From Galeopsis tetrahit (Eukaryota > Streptophyta > Magnoliopsida > Lamiales > Lamiaceae), in the NCBI GenBank assembly GCA_963675135.1, contig OY776129.1, positions 9,163,201 to 9,227,200 on the forward strand: a stretch of 64,000 nucleotides of DNA. Reading direction: 5' to 3'. The translations under genes and the position numbers were made by a program. The notes beneath the pieces are model-generated. The model did not search any database. It was not told where the DNA came from and saw nothing but the letters and a program-made list of their open reading frames with translations. This document shows positions 22,194 through 32,571 of this stretch, one piece after another (the first letter of the stretch is position 1; each line of letters begins with the position of its first letter).

Positions 22194-23171
22194 TCAAAGA
22201 TTCCCAGTGTATTTTCCTGGATTTTCCATGAATCTACTCACCATGCTAACAGTATAGGCAAGGTCCAGCCTGCTGCAAACCATGGCATACATGAGACTAC
22301 CCACTCCATTGGCATAAGGAACAGTAAGCATCTGCTTCTTCTCTTCAGCTGTCTGAGGAGATTGCTTAACCGATAACTTGTATTGCTGACCAAATGAAGT
22401 ACTAACTGGTGTGGACTGGTGCATAAGAAACCTCTTCAAGACCTTCTGAATATAACCCTTCTGGGATAGGAACAGCTTCCCTACATTCCTATTTCAGAGA
22501 ATATTCATCCCTAATATTCTCTTGGCTTCACCTAAGTCCTTCATCTCGAACTTGCTACTCAGCTGCTGCTTCAGCTGGGTAATCTTCCTCATACTCTTGC
22601 TAGCTATCAGCATATCATCTACATAGATCAGTAGATAGGTGCTCTCTAGATAATCTTGTTTACCAATATATACATATCCATCATATTTGCTTCTTAAGAA
22701 ACCGATAGAAAGCATGAATGTATCAAACTTTCTATACCATTGTCTAGGACTCTGCTTGAGCCTATACAATGATTTCTTAAGCAAGCAAACCTTACTTTCA
22801 GTTTCAGGCATGATGAACCCTTCTGGTTGGTGAATATATATTGTTTAAGCCAGTTCTCCATGTCAAAATGCAGTTTTAACATCTAGCTGATGTAACTCAA
22901 GATCATCTTAAGCAACCTTAGACAAAAGTAATCTTATGGAACAGTGTTTAACAACAGGAGAGAATACCTCATTGAAGTCTATGTGTTCTCTTTGTGTGAA
23001 TCCTCTTGCCACCAACCTAGCCTTGAATCTGATGTGCTCCCTAGCACCACTAAATCCAACTTCAAGCTTCTTCTTGAAGAGCCACCTACAGCTGACCAAC
23101 TTCTGGTTGTCTGGCTTCTCAACAAGGATCCAGGTCTCATTCTTCTCTAAGGACTGCAACTCTTCTGACAT
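22194..23171 (-). pseudogene. Copia reverse transcriptase
   Basis: Three successive frames make up the RT. 23171-22908 starts MSEELQSLEKNETWILVEKP and contains CRWLFKKK and ARLVARGFTQ..DFNEVFSPVV. A gap follows, then 22811-22494 with KVCLLKKSLYRLKQSPRQWY and the catalytic box YVDDMLIASK. 22439-22194 holds the FLMHQSTPVSTSF..PYANGVGSLMYAMVCSRLDLAY connection. The YVDD box is intact but stops and frameshifts separate the parts. It belongs to the element bounded by LTRs 17362-21576 and 25715-26357. Confidence 0.9.
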
Positions 23172-23176
23172 GGCTG

Positions 23177-24526
23177 CTATCCACTGCTCTCTTTCAGGAC
23201 TGGTGATAGTTCCCTATAGTTTCTTAGCTCATAATGCTCCACCTCTTCTGCTGTGATCAGAGCATATGACACCAGGTCAGCCTGGCCAAACCTAGATGGG
23301 GGATGAATCTGTCTTCTGAGCCTATCTCTTGCAAGACTGTAATTCCTCAAATCAATAGGGTTGTCCTCCATGGTATCATTTTCTGAATCATCTTCTTGTA
23401 CCTGTTCTGGGACAACCTCATTTGGGGTGTTGTCTTCTGTATCAGTTGGGTTGACTACCTCCTCTAGTATCAAATCATCTGATCCAAGAAGCTCCACCTC
23501 AGCTGGGTAACTCTCTTCTGACTCATTTACAATTCTTCCATCTAGGTCATTGGAATTTCCATTGTGAGGATATCCTATTACCTTCTCATTAAAATCAACA
23601 TCTCTGCTGATAATCAATTTCATATGACCTGGTTCAAGGCACCACAGTCTATAGCCCTTGACACCTTTAGGATAACCAACGAATATACATTTCAGAGCCT
23701 TAGGCTAAAGCTTATCCTGTCTAATATGGGCATAAACTTCACATCCAAACACTTTAAGTTTTAAATAGTCACTCAGTTTGCCATACCAGATCTCATTAGG
23801 TGTTTTACCTTCTAAAGCAAATGAGGGGGTTTTGTTTATCAAGTAACATGCAGTGCATACAGCTTCTCCCCAAAAGCTTTTAGGTAACTTAGCATTAACT
23901 AACATACATCTGACCCGTTTTAGAATAGTCATGTTCATTCTCTCTGCTAATACATTTTGCTGTGGATTAAGAGGAATAGTTCTATATCTAGAAATGTCCT
24001 TCTCTTTACAAAATTCATTGAATTCAGCTGATAGATACTCAAGGCCATTATCTATCCCTAAATGTTTTAAAGTCTTGCCTTTCTTGTTCTCTATCTCAAG
24101 TAGCCATTCCTTGAATTTTGTAAATGCCTCACTCTTCTGTTTTAGAATGAACACCCAAACTTTTCTAGAATAGTCATCTATAATGGACATGAAATACTTA
24201 CCTCCACCAATGGTTTCAGTTCTTGATGGTCCCCACACATCTGAGTGAACATAATCCAGCATCTCCTTGGTGGTGTGTTGACTCTTCTGGAAGGACTTCT
24301 TCTTGGCCTTGCCAAGAATGCACTACTCACAGAACTCCAGGTCTTTGAATGTCTTCTGGTGGAACACTCCCTTCTTGGATAACTCCATCAGACCTTTCTC
24401 ACCCACACGTGCTAGCCTCTTTTGCCAAAGCATAGCATCATCAGAACTCATGGTAACATCAGCAGCCCCTGTGATTGTCTCACCCATCAAAGAATATAAC
24501 CCATTGGACTTCTTCCCTTGCATCAC
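23177..24526 (-). pseudogene. Copia pre-integrase, integrase and linker
   Basis: 24526-24323 is the pre-integrase zinc region (MLWQKRLARVGEKGLMELSK; the expected first His of the HHCC finger is changed). 24262-23705 is the integrase core: DYVHSDVWGPSRT (first D), LGIDNGLEYLS (second D; the usual DNGGEY has become DNGLEY) and ERMNMTILKRVR (the E). 23623-23177 is the acidic linker toward RT (SEESYPAEVEL..RLRRQIHPPSRFG). Integrase would insert the cDNA into chromosomes. A stop at the integrase/linker border and frame changes inactivate it. Confidence 0.85.
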
Positions 24527-24990
24527 TATTCTATCAGCTTTGGTAACCAGCAGACATCCTCTTTCTGTCTTGAATTCAAAACCAAAGCATTTAGTGTGCT
24601 AAGAGATATAAGGTTTCTCTTTAACTCTGGAACAAATTTGACATTGGTCAGGATCACATGTTTATCATTAAACATCTTCACCCTCACAGTGCCAATCCCT
24701 CTCATAATACAACTTTCATCATTACCCAACATAACTGATCCATCGTCCATCATCTCAAGGTTTTGAAACCAAGATTTGGTGGGACACATGTGAAATGAAC
24801 ATCCAGAATCCAACACCCATTCATTAACAAGATTGCTATCTGTTATGCTCATCACTTCTGCACTATCATATCCTTTTGCCTCTGCTACACCAACTTTAGC
24901 AGCATCAGTAGACTTCTTGTGCCCAGGGAAATCTTTTATGTAATGCCCTTCTTTATGACATTTGTAGCAATCTTTGTTCTTGACGACATA
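24526..24990 (-). pseudogene. Copia zinc knuckle and protease
   Basis: 24855-24526 encodes NEWVLDSGCSFHMCPTKSWF with the DSG catalytic aspartate of the copia protease, followed by GIGTVRVKMFNDKHVILTNV and VPELKRNLISLSTL. Just upstream (about 24990-24930) the knuckle reads CYKCHKEGHYIKDF; the last Cys of CX2CX4HX4C is Phe. A frameshift separates protease from the pre-integrase. Confidence 0.8.
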
Positions 24991-25462
24991 TCCATTTCTC
25001 TTCTGAGCTAGCTTGGTATGGTGCTTCTTGCCTTTCCCTCATTTCTTGTCATTCTTGAGTTTGATATTAAGACCCTCAACATGGTTCTTGGTCTTCTTGG
25101 TTGATTTTGCTACATGTAAACTCTTAGTTTTCAGTATAGACAAATTCTTTGAATTTTGCCTTACCCTCCTTGGTAATTAGAGTATCCTTGAAGTTGTCAT
25201 ATTAAAGTGATAATGCCTCCAAAAGTAGAAAAGACTTCTTGTGATTTTCCAAGGTAATTCAAACATTATCAAGATCATCAACTGCTTGCATGAACTCTAT
25301 TAACTGCTCATCAAGGGTTTTATCATCTGACATCTTGAAATTATTGAGCTTCCTTTCCATAAACATCTGATTTGACAAAGATTATGCCAAATACAGATCA
25401 TCTAGCTCCTCAAATACTCCAGCAACATCCTTCTCCTTCATAACTTCTCTGAAAATATTATC

Positions 25463-25666
25463 TCACAAACGCAAAACAACAATGTTGTAAGCTTTTTCCA
25501 TAAGCTCCTCTTTCTTGGCCTTGTCTGCATCAGACGCAGCAGGGTCAAGTGGACTAAGAGAATCCTTTAGCCCATAGTGTGACAGCAGAGCCTTCATCTT
25601 GGCTTTCCATAAACCAAAATCTGACTTACCATTAAATTTCTCTATCTCCAACTTTACAGAGCCCAT
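25463..25666 (-). pseudogene. Copia gag N-terminus
   Basis: The ATG at 25666 begins MGSVKLEIEKFNGKSDFGLW followed by KAKMKALL, a typical copia gag start just inside the LTR and primer site. It breaks off after EELMEKAYNIVVLRL. The rest of the capsid domain (about 25000-25460) is present only as stop-ridden sequence. In-frame codons upstream of 25666 lie in the LTR/primer region and are not gag. Confidence 0.8.
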
Positions 25667-25695
25667 TTCTTGATTTTTGCCTTTATATTTCGACT

Positions 25696-25714
25696 TCCCA
25701 CAGACGACGCCAAT
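25696..25714 (-). other. Candidate primer binding site of the 17362-26357 copia
   Basis: The minus strand directly inside the 5' LTR reads ATTGGCGTCGTCTGTGGGA. Its position matches a primer binding site. It is not the initiator-Met type seen in the other copias of this window; I do not assign the tRNA. Confidence 0.5.
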
Positions 25715-26357
25715 TGTTATTGAATTGTATCCACAAAGCAATTCCTCACAAATGATAAAATAAGACAACTAGAAACGCAAAGAATTGAAACGAATAAAGA
25801 ACTCAAAGAAAAACACGGGATTTATGGGGTTCGATCAAATGATCTACGTACATAGAGGATAGAAGACTCTCTTCACTAAACACGAATGAAAGTTACAAAT
25901 TACAAGTATTCAAAAACCTTGATATCTAATCGTAGAATATTCAATAACTCATACGAAACTCTATACTCTGATTACTCACAATCTATGCACTAGATGGTGC
26001 ATTTATAGATGTATAATGTTATTGATAACTGTCACTAACAAACTAAATAACTAACAAAATAACCGAAATAAACTAACTATGCAAAATGGAAATCAGCAGA
26101 CTTGACTCAGCTGATCTGCTATCAGTTGAGTTGGCTTCAGCAGACTTGGAACCAACTGATCTGATCTGATCAAACGACTTGCATCAGCAGAGTTGTCCTC
26201 AACTCATCTTAGATTAGTTGACACCTATAACGAACTACTAAATTTTTTCAGCAGATTACACCTTACTCAACTTCTGTTGAACTCCAAGATCAGACGACTA
26301 GTTACTCTTCTAATAGATAGAATCAGATGACATACTAATATTGCATTAATCTCAACA
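25715..26357 (-). mobile_element. 5' LTR of the 17362-26357 copia (intact, 643 bp)
   Basis: It begins TGTTATTGAATTGTATCCAC, ends ..ATTAATCTCAACA and is uninterrupted, so it provides the empty-site reference for the nested insertions in its sister (17362-21576). Short differences between the two copies show appreciable age. The right flank (CCGAG) is LINE coding sequence, while the left flank of the sister is F-box upstream DNA, so no target duplication is found. Confidence 0.92.
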
Positions 26358-26718
26358 CCGAGGATGACAAGCTGGGAAGAGTGGACCACCCAGGGTGGTT
26401 GTATAGAGGTTTCCAGGAGGTTGTTGCTGATTGTGGTCTATCAGATGTGTCAATGCAGGGATATCGGTTCACGTGGTCTAGAGGATGGGGTACACCGAAT
26501 GTGGTGGAGTAACGACTTGATAGAGCATATGCTAGGTTCTTTGAGGCTAAGATTCTCAACTTGGTTGCGCCAGTTAGCGATCATAATTTGTTACTGCTAG
26601 TAACTTAGGATAAACCACGGCGGTTTCAGAGGATGTGTTTTAAGTTTGAGAATAGTTGGTTGGCTGAAGAGGGGCTGTATGGGGTTGTCTCACGAGCTTG
26701 GCGTGGTTTTGGTGACTT
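26358..26718 (+). pseudogene. L1-type LINE endonuclease fragment (part 1 of a split LINE)
   Basis: The plus frame reads LGRVDHPGWLYRGFQEVVAD, CGLSDVSMQGYRFTWSRGWG, RLDRAYARFFEAKILNL and VSDHNLLLL. This is the C-terminal part of an apurinic-type endonuclease (Exo_endo_phos) with the SDH motif, as in plant L1 LINEs. It has internal stops. Coding continues toward GVVSRAWRGFGDFRIL and is cut near 26719 by a gypsy LTR. The same ORF2 resumes at 39289. The 5' part (start of EN and ORF1) is missing because the fragment abuts a copia LTR at 26357. Confidence 0.85.
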
Positions 26719-27599
26719 TCGTATTCTCCGAATACACTTCAAATTCTTCAATGACACAATCAAAATCAAATACACAATTAAACTCTATTTAGGAAATTGA
26801 AAGAACAAACTAAACCATCTAATGAGTGGAGTGTGGGGAGGAGATGAGGGTTTCTCCCCCAATGGGAGATGCTCTATATTTCTCTTGCGTAAGGCTCCCC
26901 CCTGTGTGTTCTGATTCCTTCCTAATTAAACAAAACAATGATGGGCACACTCTTTTATCAATTAATAATGGCCCTAAATTTTCTTTTGCAGCTGACTTCG
27001 AATGGGAAAGTGGGCTCAAGAATAAGTTGATTAAACATTCAAGGGTCCGACTATTTACACCTCCATTTGCGTTGAGAACACTCCCCCTTCTTTGTTTTAT
27101 ATTATAATATTCATGTGAAATTCCAAAAATACCCTATTAGTAAAATGGTACATACTAAATGCACCCCACTTACTGGACGCACCCCCCCTAATTTTTGGCC
27201 TTTCCCCTTCCACACTAAACCCCTTCTTCACCATTTCTTCACTTTCAAGTTACCGAAAAAATTTTCGGCCACTCTTATTTCTTCAATTTCGGCCACACCA
27301 TTTTAACAAAATCGTTCCTTTATATTCGGGGTCCTTGAAGGATAACAAAATGGTTGAAACACGTGAAGGATTCTATAGATATGTAAGTTTAATGTTTTGC
27401 TTTTTGACACTTTTTATTTTCGTAATGTAGGGATATATAAGGGTGTTTTCTTAGTTTAATTCATAATATATTGTTCCTTGCTTGGTTTTGAGTAGTTTAT
27501 GATATATATTTGGAAGAAAATGGATTTTTGGGATGTTGGCGCGTTTAAAAAATATGAGTTTAGCGTGTATATATTTCGATTCTGGTTCGTCGATGAAAT

Positions 27600-27790
27600 G
27601 TGGTTTGGTCGATCTCCCGTTGTCGACCACATCATTGTTGGTCGCTGGGAAGAAGTCGACCATCACATTGTTGGTCGATGAGAAGAAGTCGACCAGCTCA
27701 TTAAGTGGTCGACGGGAAGAAGTCGACCATCGCCTATTTGTCCGACAAAATATGGCCGACCGAAAGTGTGTTGATCGATAAGATGATGTC
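27600..27790. repeat. Left GGTCGA/GTCGAC subterminal repeat array of the MULE
   Basis: Units of the form TTGTTGGTCG(C/A)TGGGAAG and AGAAGTCGACCATC recur about every 25-30 bases, in both orientations of GGTCGA. They resemble clustered transposase-binding sites, with a related array at the other end (31775-31995). Confidence 0.75.
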
Positions 27791-27953
27791 GACTAATTGT
27801 ATTTTTAGTAGATTTGTCCTTTTGATTACGCTTATAGTATGATTTAGGGTTGAGTATCGGCACATAAGTTAATCCTAACGTATGATACGAGGGTTGAGTG
27901 TTTGAATTATTATACAACTATCCTTCGTCAACATCCTTTGGATTGATTATAGC

Positions 27954-30800
27954 ATGGATTTTGTGTTTGTTTTTCAGAATTTGGCGGATGATGAAGAGTT
28001 TGATCCGGATTTCTTTTATTATTCGGATAACCCGGATAACCCATTGGGGCCTTGTGATGATGAAGCCAACAAGGGTGCTTCAATTAATGAGGATGCCCCG
28101 GTTAATGAGGATGCCCCGGTTAATGAGCATGCCCCGATTAATGAGGATGCCCCGGTTAATGAGGATGCCCCGGTTAATGAGCATGCCCCGGATAATGATC
28201 TTGTGATTGACTACACCAATGTCTTCACCAATTTTAACTATTTCGAAACTCGAAAGGCCTTACAAGAATGGGTTCGAGACGTAGCCTTACAACACAACAT
28301 TGTCATTGTTGTAAAACGCTCAGATAATGGCAGTGGCAAGAAGAAGGCCCAAGTTTTATTGACATGTGAGCGTGGTGGAACCTATCGTCAAAATAAGCCA
28401 AGGGGAAGAAACCAATTAGTTGTGTTACCAAACGATGATGATGATGTTGTTGTTGATTTTGATGATCAAAAGGGCCGAAAAAGGACAACGGGGTCGAAGA
28501 AGTGTGGATGTCCTTTTCTGTTAAGGGGTATAAAAATATCGGAAAATGAGTGGAGGTTGGACGTGAGATGTGGGACCCACAATCATCCTGTAGCCATGTA
28601 CCTTGAGGGCCACTCGTACGTTGGTAGGCTAACGCCCGAAGAAGAAGAGTTGGTTGTTGATATGTCCAAGTGCAACGCTCCACCGAAGGATGTGTTGAAA
28701 TTGCTTAAGTCGAGAAATCCGAACAACTATTCTACCATCCGCACCGTGTACAACGTTCGAAGCAAGTATAAATTGGCAGGTTTTGCTGGAAAAAGTCAAC
28801 TACAACAGTTGATGACATTGTTGATTGATAATCAATATTATCAAAGCCACAGATATTGTTCAGAGTCGAATACTATTCGAGATCTATTCTTTGCACACCC
28901 CACAGGCCTTCAGTTGTACCGTGCATTTCCAAGTGTGTTGATAATGGATTGCACGTACAAGACTAATAAATATAAGTTGCCCTATTTTGAGATGGTAGGA
29001 TTTACATCCACAGGCATGACCTTTTCGGTAGCTTCTGTATTTCTCGATGGTGAGAAGGAGGAGAACTATACGTGGGCATTAAGTGTCCTTCGTGAGTTGT
29101 TGGAGGATGTGAGTTTACCGAGAGTTGTTGTTACGGATCGGGAGTTAGCCCTCGTGAATGCTGTTTCTTCCATATTTCTAGAGGCTAAACATTTCCTATG
29201 TAGATGGCACATAGATAGGAATGTTTTGGCCAAATGCAAGGGTAAGTTTGAGACCAAGGAGGATTGGGAAAGATTCTTCTTTTCATGGAAAAATGTGACG
29301 AACGCATCCTCCGAACAAGAATTGACTACCGTTCTTAAGATTTTTCAAAGTGAGTATGCAAATGCTAACAAGGAAATTGAAGCATACTCGTACTGCATGA
29401 CACAGTGGGTAAATCCCTTCAAGGAGAAATTCATAGCCGTGTGGACGGATGAATACATGCATTATGAGAATACAACAACGAACAGGTATGTTTTAATATT
29501 ATATATATAATTGTTGATTATTCGTTGATAATTAATAGTTTCTAGTTGTTGGACTTTTTCTATTTATTGTGTAGTTAAAATGATAATTACTATAACTACA
29601 ATTTCAGGGTTGAGAGTCATCATGCAGCACTGAAGAGGTCGCTAGGTAATAGTGTGGGCAATTTTGAGATTTTTTGGTCAAAGACGGACACACTTTATCA
29701 AGCGAGCCACAATGCAATTAAAGCCTCGTTTGAGAAGAGTGTGAATGTTGCTTTACACAAGTTCAAGTCTGTTTTATATCATGAGCTTGTAGGAGTGGTG
29801 TCAATTTACGCGTTGGAAAAGATTTACAAAGAAATGACGTGTATCGAACACGGCGAGTCCAATCCTGACATATGCAATCACTATCTAAGGAAGGTATGCG
29901 GGTTGCCATGCACTCACGAACTCGACGAATATCACCGGCTTGGCAAATCGATACCTTTAGAAGCTATTGATAAGTTTTGGTGAAAGCTTGACATAGAGCC
30001 AAATTTGAGAAAGGAGGAAGATGTGATAGATGTGAAGGAGGATGTGGTTGAAGATCTTGACACCCGATATGAGGATATTATTAAAGGTTTGTTGATTGCC
30101 TACAAGGAGCAGGAGGAGCCGACGCAGAAGAGGGTAATGTTGAGGCAAGCCATAGAACTTCGGAATCCAAAGACCACTTCTCTTATTGAACCGGAGCCGA
30201 AAGTCAAGACCCGTGGTCGACCCAAAACAAATAAGAAAAAACCTAAAGCTTCTTCGACAAAACGGGATCCTAGCCTCTTTGAGTACATAGAATCAATGCC
30301 TTTCCCAACCAAAGAGGATGTTGTTGACTTGACGGAGTCTTCAAAGACTTCGAATACAAAAAAACAAGAGGCGAAGGTGTCTGCTTCGAATAAAAAGAAA
30401 CAGGAGGCGAAGGTATTTGTCTTTTCTATATGTTTTGTGGCTCATTGTTTATTAATACGTTGCTTATTTTGAAAAATAATTTGGTGCATAGGTGGTTCCT
30501 CGTAAGCGTACGCGCTCATCTACCTCACAACAAGGACTTATAGCTCTATTGCCCGTTCGTTTTCAACCGTACGTGATGGAATGTGTTGATGTTGCATCAG
30601 ACGGGCATTGTGGTTTTCGATCGGTAGCTGAGGCAATGGGGTTTGGGGAGGACAACTGGGCAAAAGTTCGACAGGACATGATGACGGAGTTGAGTCACCA
30701 TGTCCACTTATACACGGGTGTCTTTAGAGAGGATAAGATGTTCAACCAGATATTGACTGCCCTAAATTGTTTTGCTGATTTTGCACGGTCAAATGCAGAA
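27954..30800 (+). pseudogene. MULE transposase fused to OTU-type cysteine protease domain (one stop, truncated)
   Basis: Exons 27954-29485, 29608-30412 and 30492-~30800 join in phase across GT..AG introns (donors GTATGT and GTATTT, acceptors TTTCAG and CATAG). Order: acidic N-terminus with a DAPVNE repeat, FAR1/MuDR-type DNA-binding region (KKCGCPFLLRG, HNHP), MULE transposase core (IMDCTYKTNKY and VVTDRELALVNAV with two catalytic Asp; CRWHIDRN), NRVESHHAALKR, SWIM-like finger (GLPCTHEL), nuclear-type basic linker, then OTU start DVASDGHCGFRSVAEAMG with catalytic D..C. The His half of OTU is missing. A TGA at 29981-29983 (FW*KLDIE) sits where the family has Arg, so CGA-to-TGA is likely. The start is uncertain: TTTTTCAG just after the ATG may be an acceptor from an earlier exon. 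Confidence 0.88.
28089..28196 (+). repeat. Six 18-bp in-frame repeats in the transposase N-terminus
   Basis: GA(G)(G/C)ATGCCCCGGTTAAT is repeated six times and encodes (EDAPVN, EDAPVN, EHAPIN) twice with small variation. The pattern shows one 54-base duplication of a three-unit block. The length keeps the frame. A short acidic, probably disordered tail results. Confidence 0.92.
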
Positions 30801-32315
30801 AACATCATCCAGTGTAATGGTAATTTCACCGAATGGAAAATGAAAAGAGTTGGTCTCAGGGTGCCATCGCTCAACAAAAGCAGTGATGAGGTTCTTGTTA
30901 GTGGATCTGTAGGAGAAATTCCTAATCTCAAGCAGTCCGGACTTTTTAAAATACTTAACCCATCGTCGATGCTGTGGGATATCTTCGTTCTCAGCAAATT
31001 CCCATGCCAAAAGCTTACTAATGTGGCTATGGCACTTGAGCACGGCGCACTCTTCCCCCTTCCAAATGTAGTTGGCCACGTGAGTTTGGAAAGTGGTCAA
31101 CAGTGGTGGATTGGCCACATCATCATTTGCTTCCTCTTCTTCATTTGCTACCTCATGGCTATCATCGAACTCATCGTCATCATCGTCAAATATATCTTCG
31201 GATTCTACCTCATCCTCATCCGCGTCTTCAGATTCTACCTCACCTATAGCTGGGGCAACTAGTGGTTGGGGTGCAACTTCTTGTTGTTCTAGCGCAGGGG
31301 AAATTTGTTGTTCTTGCGGTGGTGAGGAGGTACCTTGTTCTTGCGGTGGTGTGGAGGCACTTTGTTCTTGAGGTGGAGGTGCAATTTCTTCACCTATAGC
31401 TGGGGCTGGGGCAACAAGTGGTTGAGGTGCACTTTGTCCTTGAGGAGGCTCAACCATTTGCTCATTCTTTTTTCTGTTAGAAGCGGTTGGCCTTACTCTC
31501 TTCTTGTAAACTACAAACAGGGACACAAGCATTTCATCAAACACATTGCATGCACCATTAAACATTTAAACATCTCCACAAAAAAAGTCTTTTTTTTTTT
31601 AATCCAAACACCTACACAAATTACATCACATAATACAATAAGGATATGTCCCCTAAACCAATGAGAAAAGTACTAAACAGAGCACGCCCATCGCGGGTTT
31701 CTCCTTCAAATGTCCAAAAAGCACAAAAATTCAAGAACCAATCCAAACAAGTGAAACAACTGCCCAAATCAGTTGTGGTCGACCCCCCGAAATCGACCAA
31801 AAACAAGTTCGATCGACCCCCCGATGTCGACCAAAAAATGGGTCGTCGGTCACCCGATATCGACCAACAATATTGTTGGTCGATCACCCGATGTCGCCCA
31901 AATAACAGGTGGTCGGTCACCCGATGTCGACGGCACACCACATCCGCGACGAACCAGAGTCGACGGCACGCCACATCCGCGACGAACCAGAGTCGACGGG
32001 GAGAAAGTACTAAACAGAGCAAAAAACTAAAAACGACAACAAATCGCGTACCAAATCACCATACATACATAGCCTTACACCCAATCGCGTACCAAATCGA
32101 CCTAAACCATAAACCCTAAATCGCATTCGCCTAAAAACCCTTACAAAATCAACCATTTCATTCCTAAATCACCATACATACACCATTACACCATTACACC
32201 ATAAAAACCAAACAACTGCAACACAAAAAACTAAAGAAGTTCACCATCACCCTAAACCCATTAAAACTCAAGAACATTAATTTTTAAATTACATACCTGA
32301 GTCTTGTTTGTCCAT
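30789..32315 (-). CDS. Plant mobile domain (PMD) protein, two exons, truncated, inside the MULE
   Basis: Exon 1 is tiny (32315-32297, MDKQDS plus one base) and ends at a GTATGT donor. Exon 2 starts at 31510 after a TTTGTAG acceptor, and the phases join to ..V-YKKRVRPTASNRKKNEQ. The protein then has a Pro/Gln-rich stretch (PPQEQ repeats), an acidic Asp/Glu run and the start of a plant mobile (aminotransferase-like) domain: LKCHSHISKLLAWEF, VERWHPETNSFHFPFGE, ITITLDDVFC. It stops right there, so most of the domain (normally several hundred residues) is missing. PMDs occur in transposons and in host genes such as MAIN/MAIL. It converges with the transposase-OTU gene with little or no gap. The exon 1 call is inferred. 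Confidence 0.7.
31775..31995. repeat. Right GGTCGA/GTCGAC subterminal array of the MULE, with 37-bp duplication
   Basis: Repeats of the form TCACCCGATGTCGACC or TCGACCAAAAA recur about every 30 bases, mirroring 27600-27790. At the inner end a ~37-base unit (GTCGACGGCAC(A/G)CCACATC..) is duplicated in tandem (31926-31997). The array lies in the long intron of the PMD gene. Confidence 0.75.
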
Positions 32316-32553
32316 GATGTTTCGAGCGAAGGGGGAGTGCGAATGGGGGTGTCTTCGTTCGGTGGTTGCCTTCTGCGTGAATGGAGAGTGTGCGAAATCA
32401 GTGGGGAATGGAGGGAGGTTGCCTTATGCGTCAATGGAGGGGAGTTTTTTTTGGTCGATGGTTTTTTGCAAAAGGGAGGGAGGTATTTTTGCTCGATGGT
32501 TTTTTGCAAAAGGGAGGGAGGAAGAGAGAGGGATAGAGGGACTTTTCAAAAAC

Positions 32554-32571
32554 GGGGGGGGGGGGGGGGGG
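32554..32571 (+). repeat. 18-G homopolymer in MULE end
   Basis: This is an uninterrupted run of 18 G, with the opposite strand C-rich. It lies in a purine-rich tract near the right terminus and could form a G-quadruplex. Length errors in sequencing or assembly are likely in such a run. Confidence 0.9.

Noticed and set aside
30800..31262. Continuation of the OTU frame to 31262
   Set aside because: Beyond about 30800 the plus frame is the complement of PMD coding sequence and has no OTU features, so it was not included in the protein.
31093..31371. Ser-rich plus-strand frame of 92 codons
   Set aside because: Antisense of the Asp/Glu-rich and PPQEQ region of the PMD gene.
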